DNA of 64,000 bases from Oceanibacterium hippocampi (GCF_900172325.1 NZ_FWFR01000001.1:248001-312000), one strand, 5' to 3'; positions 1 through 10,877 are shown, counted from the first letter of the stretch. Numbers and translations: made by a program. The notes: generated by a model not told the origin, from the letters alone.

Positions 1-252
1 AACCACGCCGTATCGGCTGATCCAGGCGGCGGTCAGGATCTCGGGAACGACGAAGAGATCGAGGATGCCGAACATGGCGTAGATCAGCATCCCGACGAAG
101 AGAGAGAGGCGGACCAGGAACATCGACTGGCGAATGTTTTGCGCCTCGAATCGCTCCTCAAGCTCGTGATCGTCGAACCGTAGCGTCCAGCGATTGATCG
201 GCGGCGACTCCCCCCGCTCGATGCTCGCCGATGTTGGCGGATCGATCAGCAT
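1..252 (-). CDS. N-terminal fragment of an integral membrane protein, possibly a membrane-anchored nucleotide cyclase
   Basis: This is the first 84 codons of a minus-strand gene that continues beyond the left edge. It starts with ATG at 252. The product begins with about 45 polar residues, then a hydrophobic stretch that reads as one or two membrane segments (near residues 47-72). The pattern of an acidic-aromatic region, an RQSMFLVR-like stretch and a YAMFGILDLFVVPE-like helix resembles the N-terminal membrane sensor of alphaproteobacterial adenylate/guanylate cyclases. That is an impression from sequence style only, because the catalytic part lies outside the window. I am sure of the reading frame and membrane nature but not of the function. 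Confidence 0.6.
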   Translation of the reverse strand, partial: MLIDPPTSASIERGESPPINRWTLRFDDHELEERFEAQNIRQSMFLVRLSLFVGMLIYAMFGILDLFVVPEILTAAWISRYGVV

Positions 253-390
253 TCAGCCTTTCGCACCCTCTCCGCACCCGATCGGGCGCCATTCTCCCGG
301 TGCCCTCGGTTTTCTGCGGAAATATTAGATTCAGACTGGTAAACAGGTGGTTAATTTTTGCTCTTGTTGCGTGTAACAGCGAGCCCCGCG

Positions 391-1149
391 ATGACCAATA
401 CTGCTGTAATGATTCATGGCGCGTTCTGCGGCGCCTGGTGTCTTGCGGATTTTGCGGGAAACTTCAACCGACGTGGCTGGCGCTGCATCGTTCCGGACCT
501 CCCCAAACACGGGGAAGGAACGGGAGAGGACGAGCTCGCCCGCCTGAGCCTGGCCGACTACCGACGCGCCATGATCGACCTCGTCGGCTCCCTCGACACA
601 CCGCCGGTCATCGTCGGTCATTCGATGGGCGGCCTGATCGCCCAGCAGGTCGCCGCCACGGTACCGGTCCGGGGGCTGGTGCTGCTCGCCCCCGCCTCCC
701 CCTGGGGCGTGGCGCCCACCTCCGAGCACGAGATTGCCGCCGCCAAGGGACTTCTCACGGCCGGCGCGTTCTGGGAACGGGGCTTGAGTCCGGTATTCGA
801 GATTGCCGCGGGCAATTCACTGGACCGGATCCCCGCGCATCGGCAACGGGAACTGTTTGATCGTTTCGGCCCGGAGTCCGGTCAGGCGCTTTTCGAGAGC
901 ATGTTGTGGCCACTCGATCTGGCGCGCGCCTCGGCACTTGACCCCGAGGCCGTCCGCTGCCCGACCCTATGGTTCGCCGGCGCGGACGACAAGGTCACGG
1001 CCGCCGCGACGATCCAGGCTTCTGCCGATCGTTACGAGCGCGACATACAGGTCAAAGTTCTGCCCGGGCACAGCCATTTCCTGATCGCGGAACCCGGATG
1101 GGAACGGATCGCCGACCAAGCCGAGAGATGGGCCGCGGCGCTGCCCTGA
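391..1149 (+). CDS. alpha/beta hydrolase
   Basis: The 252-residue product is a single-domain alpha/beta hydrolase, probably a cytoplasmic esterase or lactonase of unknown substrate. It has an oxyanion-type HG motif near residues 9-10, a nucleophile elbow GHSMGG with Ser78, an acid in GADD (199-200) and a catalytic His in GHSHF (227 or 229), all in family order. The ATG at 391 is chosen because the protein then begins directly with the first beta strand. The frame also opens at a TTG at 358, but that adds only an unstructured extension. No strong ribosome binding site is visible. It is convergent with the ferritin-like gene and separated from it by 15 bases. Confidence 0.85.
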   Translation: MTNTAVMIHGAFCGAWCLADFAGNFNRRGWRCIVPDLPKHGEGTGEDELARLSLADYRRAMIDLVGSLDTPPVIVGHSMGGLIAQQVAATVPVRGLVLLAPASPWGVAPTSEHEIAAAKGLLTAGAFWERGLSPVFEIAAGNSLDRIPAHRQRELFDRFGPESGQALFESMLWPLDLARASALDPEAVRCPTLWFAGADDKVTAAATIQASADRYERDIQVKVLPGHSHFLIAEPGWERIADQAERWAAALP

Positions 1150-1164
1150 TGCGGGCTGATCCGG

Positions 1165-1986
1165 TCAGGCTGCGATCCGGGCCTCGAGCCGCCGGTTCCG
1201 CCAGCAGACACCCTGCCAGACCAGCTTGGCAAGCAGCCGGCTGAGCCGCCCCTGCGGGGCGACGTCACAGGCCTTGAGGATCATGGCGACCGCGCGGGCG
1301 ACATGCCCGTAACGATAGACCCGGCCGGAATAGAGCATGTGCAGGCGGGAATTGCGCTCGCGGTCGTAGGCCGCGTCGGCGTCATTGGCGCTGTAATAGG
1401 CATAGGCGATCTCGTCGTCGCCGCTTTCGCGCACGCGAGTAAAGGCAACCCACAACCGCCTGGCCAGGTTCAGCGGCTCGCGTTCACGATAGCGCTTGTA
1501 GAACCGGTAGAAGAGTTGGTAGTGGCGGAATTCATCGCCTGCAATGCGGTGGCACAGATCCTTCAGAACCGGCTCGTCTGTGGCATCGCGAATGGCGCTG
1601 TAGAAGGACGAGGTCCCGCATTCGACGACACAGCGCGCGATCAGTTCGGCCGACCGGCTGCCCCGGACCGACGTCTCGCTGTCGAGCGCGATCCTGAAAC
1701 CGTCACGGAAACGGCGCAGACTGTCCTCGAAATTGAAGGATGGATCGGCAAGTTCGGCCCACCGGCCGAGCGCGCGGCCGTGCTGTTCCTCTTCCTCGCC
1801 CCAGTTTCGCGCCGCGTCACGAAACGCGACGTCGTCCCGGAAGACAGTGTCAAGATAGCGCACGTAATCGGACGAGTTGACCTCGACCAGGGCCGCTGCC
1901 TTGACGATCGACAGGACGTCATTGTCTATCTTGCCGGCATCGAACCGATCCCAGGGAATCGTCTCGAGTGTCCAGTGCTTATCCAT
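1165..1986 (-). CDS. ferritin-like diiron domain protein
   Basis: The 273-residue helical protein carries the complete ligand set of a diiron ferritin-like four-helix bundle. Glu35 lies in helix 1, ExxH is at 66-69, Glu122 is in VECGTSSFY, and a second ExxH is at 152-155 (DEFRHY). The family includes storage ferritins, rubrerythrins and diiron oxidases, and the substrate here is unknown. The C-terminal ~100 residues are basic and aromatic and may contact membrane or nucleic acid, which is inference. There is no signal peptide. The start ATG is preceded by an AT-rich TATAGTATACA run only 7-17 bases upstream, so the mRNA leader may be extremely short. The gene stands alone between the hydrolase and the atp operon. 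Confidence 0.8.
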   Translation of the reverse strand: MDKHWTLETIPWDRFDAGKIDNDVLSIVKAAALVEVNSSDYVRYLDTVFRDDVAFRDAARNWGEEEEQHGRALGRWAELADPSFNFEDSLRRFRDGFRIALDSETSVRGSRSAELIARCVVECGTSSFYSAIRDATDEPVLKDLCHRIAGDEFRHYQLFYRFYKRYREREPLNLARRLWVAFTRVRESGDDEIAYAYYSANDADAAYDRERNSRLHMLYSGRVYRYGHVARAVAMILKACDVAPQGRLSRLLAKLVWQGVCWRNRRLEARIAA

Positions 1987-2080
1987 AGCCTGTGTATACT
2001 ATAAAGAAAAACGGCACGCATCATCTGCCGCGACACCCGAACAGGGCAGCGCGGCCAGGCGGCCCGGCACCGGCAGCAAG

Positions 2081-2108
2081 AAAAGCCGGCCCCGCTCCGG
2101 GACCGGGG
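2081..2108 (-). terminator. probable rho-independent terminator of the atp operon
   Basis: Read on the minus strand directly after the atpC stop, CCCCG and CGGGG (2104-2108 and 2090-2094) form a stem around a 9-base loop. Five bases later there is a short T run at 2081-2084. The T tract is only four bases, so termination may be partial. Confidence 0.5.
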
Positions 2109-2116
2109 TGATTCGC

Positions 2117-2521
2117 CTAGTGAACGCGTGTTTCGTAGATGAGTTCCAGCACGTCGACGCGCTCCTGGGCCTTGCGGACCAGTTCGTCCTCGCTCATGTC
2201 GGCGGCGGCGGCCTTAGCCTCCTTGATAAGGTCGAGCATGCGGTTCTCGTCGAGCTCACTGGCCGGGAAGGCCCGCTCGGCAAGGATCACCAGGCGATCG
2301 GCGACCACCTGGGCGAAACCGCCATCAACGAAGATCTCGGTCTCGACCCGGTCACCGGAATAGACCTCGATCACACCCGGCCGCAGGGTGGAGATCAGCG
2401 GCGCATGGCTCGGAAGCACCGCGAAATCGCCTTCAACGCCGGGGACGACGACCATGTCGTAATCCCCGGAGAGAAGAATCCGTTCCGGCGAAACGAGTTC
2501 GAAGGTCAGCCTGTCGGCCAT
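2117..2521 (-). CDS. atpC: F1 ATP synthase epsilon subunit
   Basis: The 134-residue product is the epsilon subunit of the F1 central stalk, which couples rotation to catalysis and damps ATP hydrolysis. The N-terminal beta-sandwich is clear (residues 1-85, with the typical FELVSPER and GxFxVLPSHAPL-like segments). The C-terminal part is the short helical hairpin seen in alphaproteobacteria. It is the last gene of atpHAGDC and starts 27 bases after atpD ends. The F0 genes are not in the window, as is usual in alphaproteobacteria, where F0 and F1 genes form separate operons. Confidence 0.97.
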   Translation of the reverse strand: MADRLTFELVSPERILLSGDYDMVVVPGVEGDFAVLPSHAPLISTLRPGVIEVYSGDRVETEIFVDGGFAQVVADRLVILAERAFPASELDENRMLDLIKEAKAAAADMSEDELVRKAQERVDVLELIYETRVH

Positions 2522-2548
2522 TGCAAGCTCCTGTCAGACGGAATGGGC

Positions 2549-4000
<1,452 letters not shown>

Positions 4001-4024
4001 TTATGACGTTGCGTCCGACCCTGG

Positions 4025-4912
4025 CTAAACCGCCTCGGCGCCGGAAATAATCTCTGTCAGTTCCGTGGTGATCGCCGCCTGACGCTCGCGGTTGTACCGG
4101 AGGGTCAGCTTGTCGATCATATCGCCCGCGTTCCGGGTCGCATTGTCCATTGCCGTCATCCGGGCGCCCTGCTCGGATGCCGCATTCTCAAGCAACGCCT
4201 TGAAGACCTGTACCGACAGATTGCGCGGCAGCAGGTCCGCCAGAATCTCTTCCTCGTCCGGCTCGAACTCGAAGGCGGCACCGTCGAGCGCGGCTTCCAG
4301 CGATTCGCCGTTCTCCGGCAACTCGACCGGGATCAGCCGTTGCGGCGTCACCACCTGGGAAAGCACCGAATGGAAGGCATTGTAATAGATCGTGCAGACG
4401 TCGAATTCGCCGGCCTCGAACAGCTTCATGACGGTCATCGCGACTTCGTGCGCCTGCTCGAAGCCGATATTGCGGACGGAGCCGAAGTCGGTCCGCTCGA
4501 TCACCAGATTGCCATGGTTACGACGAACGACGTCATATCCCTTCTTGCCCACGCAGAAGATCTTGACCGTCTTTCCCTCGGCCTGAAGCGCGTCGACACG
4601 ACGCAACGCGGCCCGGACGATGGACGAGTTGAAGGCACCGCAAAGGCCGCGTTCGGCCGTCGCAATCACCAGCAGATGCGTCTGATCCCCGCCGGTACCG
4701 GCAAGCAGCCGGGGCGCGTCGTCACGCCCGACCATGCCGGCGCCGAGAGCGCCCATCATCTGCCCCATCATTTCGGCATAGGGCCGCCCGCGCTCCGCCG
4801 CTTCCTGGGCGCGGCGCAGCTTCGAGGCGGCGACCATCTTCATCGCCTTGGTGATCTTCTGCGTCGACTTGACGCTGTTGATCCGGACTTTGAGCGCCTT
4901 GAGATTGGCCAT
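4025..4912 (-). CDS. atpG: F1 ATP synthase gamma subunit
   Basis: The 295-residue product is the gamma subunit, the rotating shaft of F1. The N-terminal coiled-coil strand begins [20 protein letters not shown] and the C-terminal helix ends near [16 protein letters not shown], both hallmarks of gamma. It follows atpA with 38 bases between them and precedes atpD in the same operon. Length is normal (about 290 residues). Confidence 0.98.
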   Translation of the reverse strand: MANLKALKVRINSVKSTQKITKAMKMVAASKLRRAQEAAERGRPYAEMMGQMMGALGAGMVGRDDAPRLLAGTGGDQTHLLVIATAERGLCGAFNSSIVRAALRRVDALQAEGKTVKIFCVGKKGYDVVRRNHGNLVIERTDFGSVRNIGFEQAHEVAMTVMKLFEAGEFDVCTIYYNAFHSVLSQVVTPQRLIPVELPENGESLEAALDGAAFEFEPDEEEILADLLPRNLSVQVFKALLENAASEQGARMTAMDNATRNAGDMIDKLTLRYNRERQAAITTELTEIISGAEAV

Positions 4913-4950
4913 GGACTGGGCCTTCTATTCGAACTAGCGAGCCGGCGGAC

Positions 4951-6480
4951 TTAGCCGAAAGTACGGGCGAATTCACCGACGATCTTCTCGATCTTCTGAT
5001 CGAGTTCGTCGGAGAGTGCCTGCTTTTCCCGAATCTCGGCAAACACGTCTTCATGCTTGCTGTGCATCTCGTCGAGCAGGGCCGCTTCGAAACGGGTCAC
5101 CTCGCGGACGGCGATCTTGTCCAGATGGCCGCGAACGCCGGCAAAGATCGAGACGACCTGCTCTTCCATCGCCAGCGGCGAATACTGGTTCTGCTTCAGC
5201 AGCTCGGTCAGACGGGCGCCACGGGCCAGCAGCCGCTGGGTCGAGGCGTCCAGATCGGAGCCGAACTGGGCAAAGGCGGCCATCTCGCGATACTGCGCGA
5301 GCTCGAGCTTGATCTTGCCGGCAACCTGGCGCATTGCCTTGGTCTGCGCGGCGGAACCCACGCGGGAAACCGACAGGCCGACGTTAATGGCCGGGCGGAT
5401 GCCCTGGTAGAAAAGCTCGGTCTCGAGGAAGATCTGGCCGTCGGTGATCGAGATCACGTTGGTCGGGATATAGGCCGAAACGTCACCGGCCTGGGTCTCG
5501 ATGACCGGCAGCGCCGTCAGCGATCCGGAACCGCTTTCCTCGTTCATCTTCGCGGCCCGTTCGAGCAGGCGCGAATGCAGATAGAACACGTCGCCCGGAT
5601 AGGCCTCACGTCCCGGCGGGCGGCGAAGCAGCAGCGACAGCTGACGGTAGGACACGGCCTGCTTCGACAGATCGTCGTAGATGATGACCGCGTGCATACC
5701 GTTGTCGCGGAAGTACTCGCCCATCACGCAGCCGACGAACGGCGCCAGATACTGCAGCGGGGCCGGCTCGGAAGCGGTCGCCGCGACGACGATGGTATAA
5801 TCCATCGCGCCCTGATCCTGCAGCGTCTTCACGACCTGCGCGACCGTCGAGCGCTTCTGGCCGATGGCAACGTAAATGCAGTAGAGCTTCTTCGACTCGT
5901 CGTCGCCCGCGTTGATGCCCTTCTGGTTGATGATCGTGTCGATGGCGACGGCCGTCTTGCCGGTCTGCCGATCGCCGATGATCAGTTCGCGCTGGCCGCG
6001 CCCGATCGGCACCAGCGCGTCGAGCGCCTTCAGGCCGGTCTGCACCGGCTCGTGCACCGACTTGCGGGGAATGATGCCCGGCGCCTTGACGTCTGCCCGG
6101 CGACGCTCGGCGCCCTCGATCGGACCCTTGCCGTCGATCGGGTTGCCGAGACCGTCGACGACGCGGCCAAGCAGGCCCTTGCCGACCGGCGCATCGACGA
6201 TGGCGCCCGTGCGCTTGACGATGTCGCCTTCCTTGATGGCGCTGTCGTTGCCGAGAATGACGACGCCGACATTGTCGGTTTCGAGGTTGAGTGCCAGCCC
6301 TTTCACGCCGCCCGGAAACTCGACCATTTCACCGGCCTGGACCTTGTCGAGGCCGTAAACGCGAGCGATGCCGTCACCGACCGACAGCACCTGCCCGACT
6401 TCCGAGACTTCGGCCTCGGCGTCGAAATTGGCAATCTGCTGTTTCAGGATCTGGGAAATCTCTGCGGCGCGAATGTCCAT
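4951..6480 (-). CDS. atpA: F1 ATP synthase alpha subunit
   Basis: The 509-residue product is the non-catalytic nucleotide-binding alpha subunit. The P-loop GDRQTGKT is at residues 169-176, and the ADP-site segments ([19 protein letters not shown]-like region, [17 protein letters not shown]) are present. I start it at the ATG at 6480 (MDIRAAEI). That ATG overlaps the atpH stop by one base (TGATG), which suggests translational coupling. A GTG one codon upstream is possible but unnecessary. Confidence 0.98.
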   Translation of the reverse strand: MDIRAAEISQILKQQIANFDAEAEVSEVGQVLSVGDGIARVYGLDKVQAGEMVEFPGGVKGLALNLETDNVGVVILGNDSAIKEGDIVKRTGAIVDAPVGKGLLGRVVDGLGNPIDGKGPIEGAERRRADVKAPGIIPRKSVHEPVQTGLKALDALVPIGRGQRELIIGDRQTGKTAVAIDTIINQKGINAGDDESKKLYCIYVAIGQKRSTVAQVVKTLQDQGAMDYTIVVAATASEPAPLQYLAPFVGCVMGEYFRDNGMHAVIIYDDLSKQAVSYRQLSLLLRRPPGREAYPGDVFYLHSRLLERAAKMNEESGSGSLTALPVIETQAGDVSAYIPTNVISITDGQIFLETELFYQGIRPAINVGLSVSRVGSAAQTKAMRQVAGKIKLELAQYREMAAFAQFGSDLDASTQRLLARGARLTELLKQNQYSPLAMEEQVVSIFAGVRGHLDKIAVREVTRFEAALLDEMHSKHEDVFAEIREKQALSDELDQKIEKIVGEFARTFG

Positions 6481-7040
6481 CACGCAATCCCTTTCATCGC
6501 GTACTTGAGATTCTGGAGTTTCGTGCGGACGGATGCGTCCACCATGCGCGAGCCGACCTGAACGATCAGCCCGCCGATCAAACTTTCATCGACGCTCGCC
6601 TCGACATTGACGTCGCGGCCCATGGCCCCGGCGAGCTGCTTCTTCAGCGCCTCGAGCTGGGTCTTGGTAAGCGCCTTCGCCGAAGTCACCGACGCCGCGA
6701 TCTCGCCCCGGTGGGCGGCCAGCAGGCGGCGATAGCCTTCGATCATTTCGGAGAGGACGAAGAGGCGGCGGTTGCGCGCCACGACACCGATGAACTTGCG
6801 CACCGTGTCGCCGGTACCGAGCGCTTCCAGGACCGCCAGCATGGCCGCGGACTGGGCCTCTCGGCTGACCAGCGGGCTGCGCACCAGACGCCTGAGGTCC
6901 TCGCTCTCGGCGAGCGCGGCCTTGACGGTGGCGAGATCACCCGCAACGTCGTCCAACGCCTTCGCCTCGTTGGCGAGTTCAAATAATGCTGTCGCGTAGC
7001 GACCGGCAATGCCGCCCACGATTGACGATTCGGCCGTCAA
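6480..7040 (-). CDS. atpH: F1 ATP synthase delta subunit, TTG start
   Basis: The 186-residue product is the delta subunit, the peripheral-stalk connector on top of F1. The start is decided by the TTG at 7040. It lies 7 bases after a strong GGAGGT ribosome binding site, and the protein then begins [20 protein letters not shown], where the family starts. The open frame continues 56 codons upstream, but that stretch is not delta-like and contains the predicted promoter. The C-terminal [14 protein letters not shown] segment is diagnostic. It is first in the atp operon, and a rare start codon here may set its level relative to alpha and beta. Confidence 0.93.
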   Translation of the reverse strand: MTAESSIVGGIAGRYATALFELANEAKALDDVAGDLATVKAALAESEDLRRLVRSPLVSREAQSAAMLAVLEALGTGDTVRKFIGVVARNRRLFVLSEMIEGYRRLLAAHRGEIAASVTSAKALTKTQLEALKKQLAGAMGRDVNVEASVDESLIGGLIVQVGSRMVDASVRTKLQNLKYAMKGIA

Positions 7041-7150
7041 GTATCCGACCTCCAGACCCGGTAAGGAGAAAGCGCGTAGCGCTTTGGTTTCCCACACAAA
7101 ACCCTCCCGGCAAGGCACGTCTGAAGCGGCCTCGGCAGGAAGGCATCGGG

Positions 7151-7179
7151 GTTCTAGCACAGGCATCCCCGGTGCGCAA
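7151..7179 (-). promoter_or_regulatory. probable sigma-70-type promoter of the atp operon
   Basis: On the minus strand, TTGCGC (7179-7174) and TAGAAC (7156-7151) are separated by exactly 17 bases, a very common alphaproteobacterial housekeeping pattern. It lies about 110 bases upstream of the atpH TTG start, in the gap after priA. No transcript data are available. Confidence 0.6.
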
Positions 7180-7280
7180 CCGGACTCGGACGCGGTTTCG
7201 CGGGTCATTCGCGATGGCCGTTGAAGGGCCCGCCCGACGACGCTTCGGGGCAGCGAAATCCCGGCTTTCCAGGGCTCGCC

Positions 7281-9488
7281 TCACATGAAGGAATAGGGAT
7301 CGATATCGACCTGCAAGCGGACATTGGCCGGAACCTGCACGCGCGAAAGCCAGCGCCGCGTAACCGTCTGCACATTGACGTCGCGCCCGGCTCGCAGCAG
7401 CAGGCGAAAACGGTGCCGGCCACGCAGCAGCGCCAGTGGCGCAGGCGCCGGCCCGAAGACCTGGCAGCCCGCCTCCCGCGGCGCCTTGCGCGCAAGGTCG
7501 CGGGCGACCCCGCCGGCGGCCGCGCCCTCGCCCGCCGACACGATGATCGCCACCAGTCGGCTGAAGGGCGGCATGCCCGCCGCCTGGCGTCCTTCCATCT
7601 CGCTTTCGATGAAGCGGCCCGGATCGCCGGCGCCAAGGGCGGCGATGACCGGATGCTCGGGCATCCAGGTCTGCAGGATGACGCGGCCCGGCCGCTCGGC
7701 CCGGCCAGCCCGGCCGGCGACCTGGGATATGAGCTGGTAGGTCCGCTCCCCGGCGCGAAGATCGCCGCCTTTCAGGCCGAGATCGGCATCGACAACGCCG
7801 ACCAGGGTCAGGTACGGAAAATGGTGCCCCTTGGCCACGATCTGGGTGCCGATCAGGAGATCAATCTCGCGCCGCTCGACCGACGCCACCATCTCCGCAA
7901 CCGCTTTCGGGCCACGCAGCGTGTCACTGGCCATCATCGCCAGCCGCGCCTCCGGGAAGCGCGCCGCCGCTTCCTCGGCCAGCCGCTCGATGCCGGGGCC
8001 GCAGGCCTTGAAGCTCTCATCCGCCTCGCATTCAGGGCATTGCTTCGGGAGGCCGCCTGAAAAGCCGCAGTGATGGCATTGCAGGCGCCCGATCAGCCGG
8101 TGTTCGACCAGCCAGGCGGAACAGTTCGGGCATTCCAGGCGGTGGCCGCAGGCGCCGCAGAGGGTCAGCGGCGCATAACCGCGCCGGTTCAGGAACAGCA
8201 TTGCCTGTTCACCGGCGGCGAGCGTTTCCTCGAGCGCGGCGACCAGCGGCGGGCTCAGCCATTCCTGGCGCCCCGGCGGGGTCTTCCGCAGGTCGACCAG
8301 GGCAACGTCCGGCAACTCCGCGACACCGTGACGGCTCGGCATGTGGAGATGGCAATAGCGTCCGGATCGCGCGTTGGCGAGCGTCTCCAGCGCCGGCGTC
8401 GCGGTCGCCAGAACCGCCGGGCAGTCGTTGAGCCGGGCCCGCACGACCGCCATGTCGCGGGCATTGTAGGCGACGCCGTCCTCCTGCTTGTAGGCGGCGT
8501 CATGTTCCTCGTCGACGACGATCAGGCCGAGCGCCCGGAAGGGCAGGAACAGCGCCGAGCGGGCGCCGACCAGCACCCGGACGCGGCCGTCGGCGATGCC
8601 GCGCCAGACCCGGCGCCGTTCGCCGCGGGTCAGTTCCGAATGCCAGGCGGCGGGCGCCGCTCCGAATCGCGCCTCGAAGCGGTCGAGCCACTGCGCGGTG
8701 AGGGCGATCTCCGGCAACATCACCAGAACCTGGCGCCCGGCCTCCAGCGCCGCCGCGATCGCTTCGAAATAGACCTCGGTCTTGCCCGAGCCCGTGACCC
8801 CTTCGAGCAGCGTGACGGCAAACCTGCCGGCCTCGACCTGGCCGACCAGAGCACCAGCGGCGGCATCCTGCGCTTCCGAGAGCGTCGGTCCCGGGTGATC
8901 GCCGCGCGGCTCGGCGAACGGCGCTTCGGCGGCAAGCTGCACCGTCTCGAAACTGCCCGCCGATGCGAGGCCGTTAGCGACGCCCGCCCCGACGCCAGCC
9001 AGTTCCGCGATTTCCGAGGCGGTCCGCGCCAGTCCGTCGGCCATCAGTTCGAGCACGCGCGACCGGGGACCGGTCATCCGTTCGGGCGGCGGCCCGGCCA
9101 GCCGATAGGCCTTGCGGCCGGCTGCCGGCTCCAGCGCCTCGGGAACCGGGAAACACATGCGCAGCACCGCGCCGGGCGGGCTCAGCGTGTAGCCCGCGAC
9201 CCAGTCGACCAGCCGGCGCAGTTCGTCCCGCATCGGCGCACTGTCAATCCGGGCCGCGACCGGACGCAGCTTGGCCGACGCCACCTCGCCCGACGCCGGT
9301 CCCCAGACCACGCCCATGACCTCGCGCTTGCCGAGCGGCGCCATCACGATGTCGCCCGGAGCGAGATCGAGATCGTCCGGCACCAGATAGTCGTAGGCAC
9401 CGGCGAGCGGCAGCGGCAACAGCACGCTGACGCTGTCTCGCGACGCGGTGGACCGGGTTCCGGGATTATCGAAGGGCAGTTCGACCAT
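7281..9488 (-). CDS. priA: primosomal replication-restart helicase PriA
   Basis: The 735-residue product is the 3'-5' superfamily 2 helicase that reloads the replisome at collapsed forks. In order it shows an N-terminal 3'-DNA-binding domain (residues 15-110), a winged-helix-like region, the Walker A GVTGSGKT (230-237), the DEEH box (326-329), and a cysteine-rich zinc insertion with four CxxC pairs (about 445-490). Helicase motifs V and VI follow (GTQIVAKGHHFP, QVAGRAGRAERPG). Length is typical. It lies upstream of atpH on the same strand with a 240-base gap and its own short leader. It is an isolated housekeeping gene between AlaX and the atp operon. Confidence 0.97.
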   Translation of the reverse strand: MVELPFDNPGTRSTASRDSVSVLLPLPLAGAYDYLVPDDLDLAPGDIVMAPLGKREVMGVVWGPASGEVASAKLRPVAARIDSAPMRDELRRLVDWVAGYTLSPPGAVLRMCFPVPEALEPAAGRKAYRLAGPPPERMTGPRSRVLELMADGLARTASEIAELAGVGAGVANGLASAGSFETVQLAAEAPFAEPRGDHPGPTLSEAQDAAAGALVGQVEAGRFAVTLLEGVTGSGKTEVYFEAIAAALEAGRQVLVMLPEIALTAQWLDRFEARFGAAPAAWHSELTRGERRRVWRGIADGRVRVLVGARSALFLPFRALGLIVVDEEHDAAYKQEDGVAYNARDMAVVRARLNDCPAVLATATPALETLANARSGRYCHLHMPSRHGVAELPDVALVDLRKTPPGRQEWLSPPLVAALEETLAAGEQAMLFLNRRGYAPLTLCGACGHRLECPNCSAWLVEHRLIGRLQCHHCGFSGGLPKQCPECEADESFKACGPGIERLAEEAAARFPEARLAMMASDTLRGPKAVAEMVASVERREIDLLIGTQIVAKGHHFPYLTLVGVVDADLGLKGGDLRAGERTYQLISQVAGRAGRAERPGRVILQTWMPEHPVIAALGAGDPGRFIESEMEGRQAAGMPPFSRLVAIIVSAGEGAAAGGVARDLARKAPREAGCQVFGPAPAPLALLRGRHRFRLLLRAGRDVNVQTVTRRWLSRVQVPANVRLQVDIDPYSFM

Positions 9489-9547
9489 GCCCCCGTTTAG
9501 CGCGCCGGACCGGCCGTCCCAAGGATAAAGCGTGGACCGGAAAGCCT

Positions 9548-10192
9548 TCAGTCGTCAGCAAGGCGAATGACGATCCGTTCCTTGCCCTTGCCGATATTGT
9601 CGCGCTTGCAGGCGATCCGACCGACCTCGCCGGTCCGCTTCAGATGCGTGCCGCCACACGGCACGGCCGCGAATCCGGGGATGCGCCAGAAGCGGCGCTC
9701 GGCCGCCTCGTCGCTGAAGGCGCTCTCGATCGCAAGGTCGTCGGCGACGATCGCATTCGCCGCCTCCTCCAGTGCGGGCAGCGCCGGTCCGATCGACCGG
9801 TCGAGGCGGAAATCGATCCGCGCCTTCTCGGCGGCGATATGGGCGCCGATCTTCTCGATCGGGGCGAGGTCGCGATAGACCAGCTCGAGGACGATCTCGG
9901 CGGCGAAATGCAGGCGCATCAAGCGCCGCCGCCGCTCCCCGTCGATGGCGATGGTCACGTTCATGCCCGGGGCAAGGCCATGACCCTCGGCCAGGCTGTA
10001 GACGATTTCTCGGCCGACCTTCCGGGCCTCGCGGACCGCGACCCCGCCGATCGTGCCCCGGTCGCTCTCCTGCCCGCCCGATTCGGCATAGAAGATGGTC
10101 CGGTCGAGCGTGACGTCCGCGCCGTCGACCAGAACGACGCGGGCCGTCGCTTCGGTGAGATAGGGATCGATCCAGAAAAGCTTTTCCGTCAT
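9548..10192 (-). CDS. AlaX-like alanyl-tRNA editing protein
   Basis: The 214-residue product is a stand-alone editing domain related to the C-terminal part of alanyl-tRNA synthetase. The family hydrolyses Ser or Gly mischarged on tRNA-Ala. The glycine-rich AESGGQESDRG motif is at 37-47 and the second zinc motif CGGTH at 179-183. The first zinc motif, usually HxxxH, reads HFAAE at 95-99, so the second His is Glu. The ATG at 10192 is chosen because it begins the domain. The longer open frame upstream is unrelated shadow sequence of the next gene. It sits between priA and a small membrane protein gene. The family is clear, and activity with the changed ligand is untested. Confidence 0.88.
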   Translation of the reverse strand: MTEKLFWIDPYLTEATARVVLVDGADVTLDRTIFYAESGGQESDRGTIGGVAVREARKVGREIVYSLAEGHGLAPGMNVTIAIDGERRRRLMRLHFAAEIVLELVYRDLAPIEKIGAHIAAEKARIDFRLDRSIGPALPALEEAANAIVADDLAIESAFSDEAAERRFWRIPGFAAVPCGGTHLKRTGEVGRIACKRDNIGKGKERIVIRLADD

Positions 10193-10271
10193 GACAGTTC
10201 GCAGGCTCGCCGCTGCCGCATCCCGGCCGCGCCTCACTTTATCTCGCGCCGCCGGGGCGGCAAGCGGCGAA

Positions 10272-10706
10272 TCAGGTGCGGCCGCTCGCGGGAAGCTGGC
10301 CAAGCCCGCGTGTCTGCAGGACCGCGTAGACAAGAACAGCAAGTGCGACCGCGACAACGGCGATGGCGCCCAGGCCCGTAAATTGCTCCCCGGCCAGGAC
10401 GAGTAGCAGGACGCTGCCGGCGACCCAGCCGAAATCGGCGGCGATGATCGCCTTGATGGCGGCGCGCCAGTGCAGCTTGCGGCGCGCGACATAGAGGACA
10501 TCGGCGGCGAACAGCAGCAGCCCGACGCCGACAATCCGCAGCCACCCGGCGGCATCGAGACCGAGCAGCGTGAACGGGGCGGCGAAAAAGAGCGATGCGA
10601 GCGTCCCGGCGAAAGTCACCAGGGCAAGACCGCAGAGCGCCGACGACAGGGCGTTGACGGCAAGGACAGCGGCAAGCGGTGAAGTGGATTTCGATCCGAC
10701 GGACAT
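10272..10706 (-). CDS. small four-helix integral membrane protein of unknown function
   Basis: The 144-residue product has four predicted membrane segments (roughly residues 12-34, 42-66, 78-98 and 105-128) with short polar loops containing RRKLHWR. I do not recognise a characterised family. It resembles small SPW-type or DUF-class inner-membrane proteins found next to unrelated genes. The ATG at 10706 is chosen because a GGAGG ribosome binding site ends five bases before it. The frame remains open 21 codons further upstream without support. It is divergent from the transaldolase gene. Confidence 0.75.
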   Translation of the reverse strand: MSVGSKSTSPLAAVLAVNALSSALCGLALVTFAGTLASLFFAAPFTLLGLDAAGWLRIVGVGLLLFAADVLYVARRKLHWRAAIKAIIAADFGWVAGSVLLLVLAGEQFTGLGAIAVVAVALAVLVYAVLQTRGLGQLPASGRT

Positions 10707-10817
10707 CTGTGCCTCCGGTTGCTGGTGTATGATGAGCGGATGTTCGACCCTGCCGACGGCCGTCGACAATTACCCGCCAGGTAGGGGAAACTGGCCGGTG
10801 AGGCCGGGGTTAACTCC

Positions 10818-10846
10818 TTGCCCGCTCAGCCCCTTGCGTTTATTGA
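10818..10846 (+). promoter_or_regulatory. candidate promoter of the fsa-DUF484-xerC operon
   Basis: TTGCCC (10818-10823) and TATTGA (10841-10846) have 17-base spacing and would give a leader of about 25 bases before the ATG at 10878. The -10 element matches the consensus at only three positions. Confidence 0.4.
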
Positions 10847-10877
10847 GAGGCGCGACGCAGCAGTACGGAAAGCCGCC

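Noticed and set aside
10754-10765. Perfect 12-bp palindrome CGACGGCCGTCG upstream of fsa
   Set aside because: Such GC palindromes are expected by chance at this base composition, and it fits neither promoter spacing.
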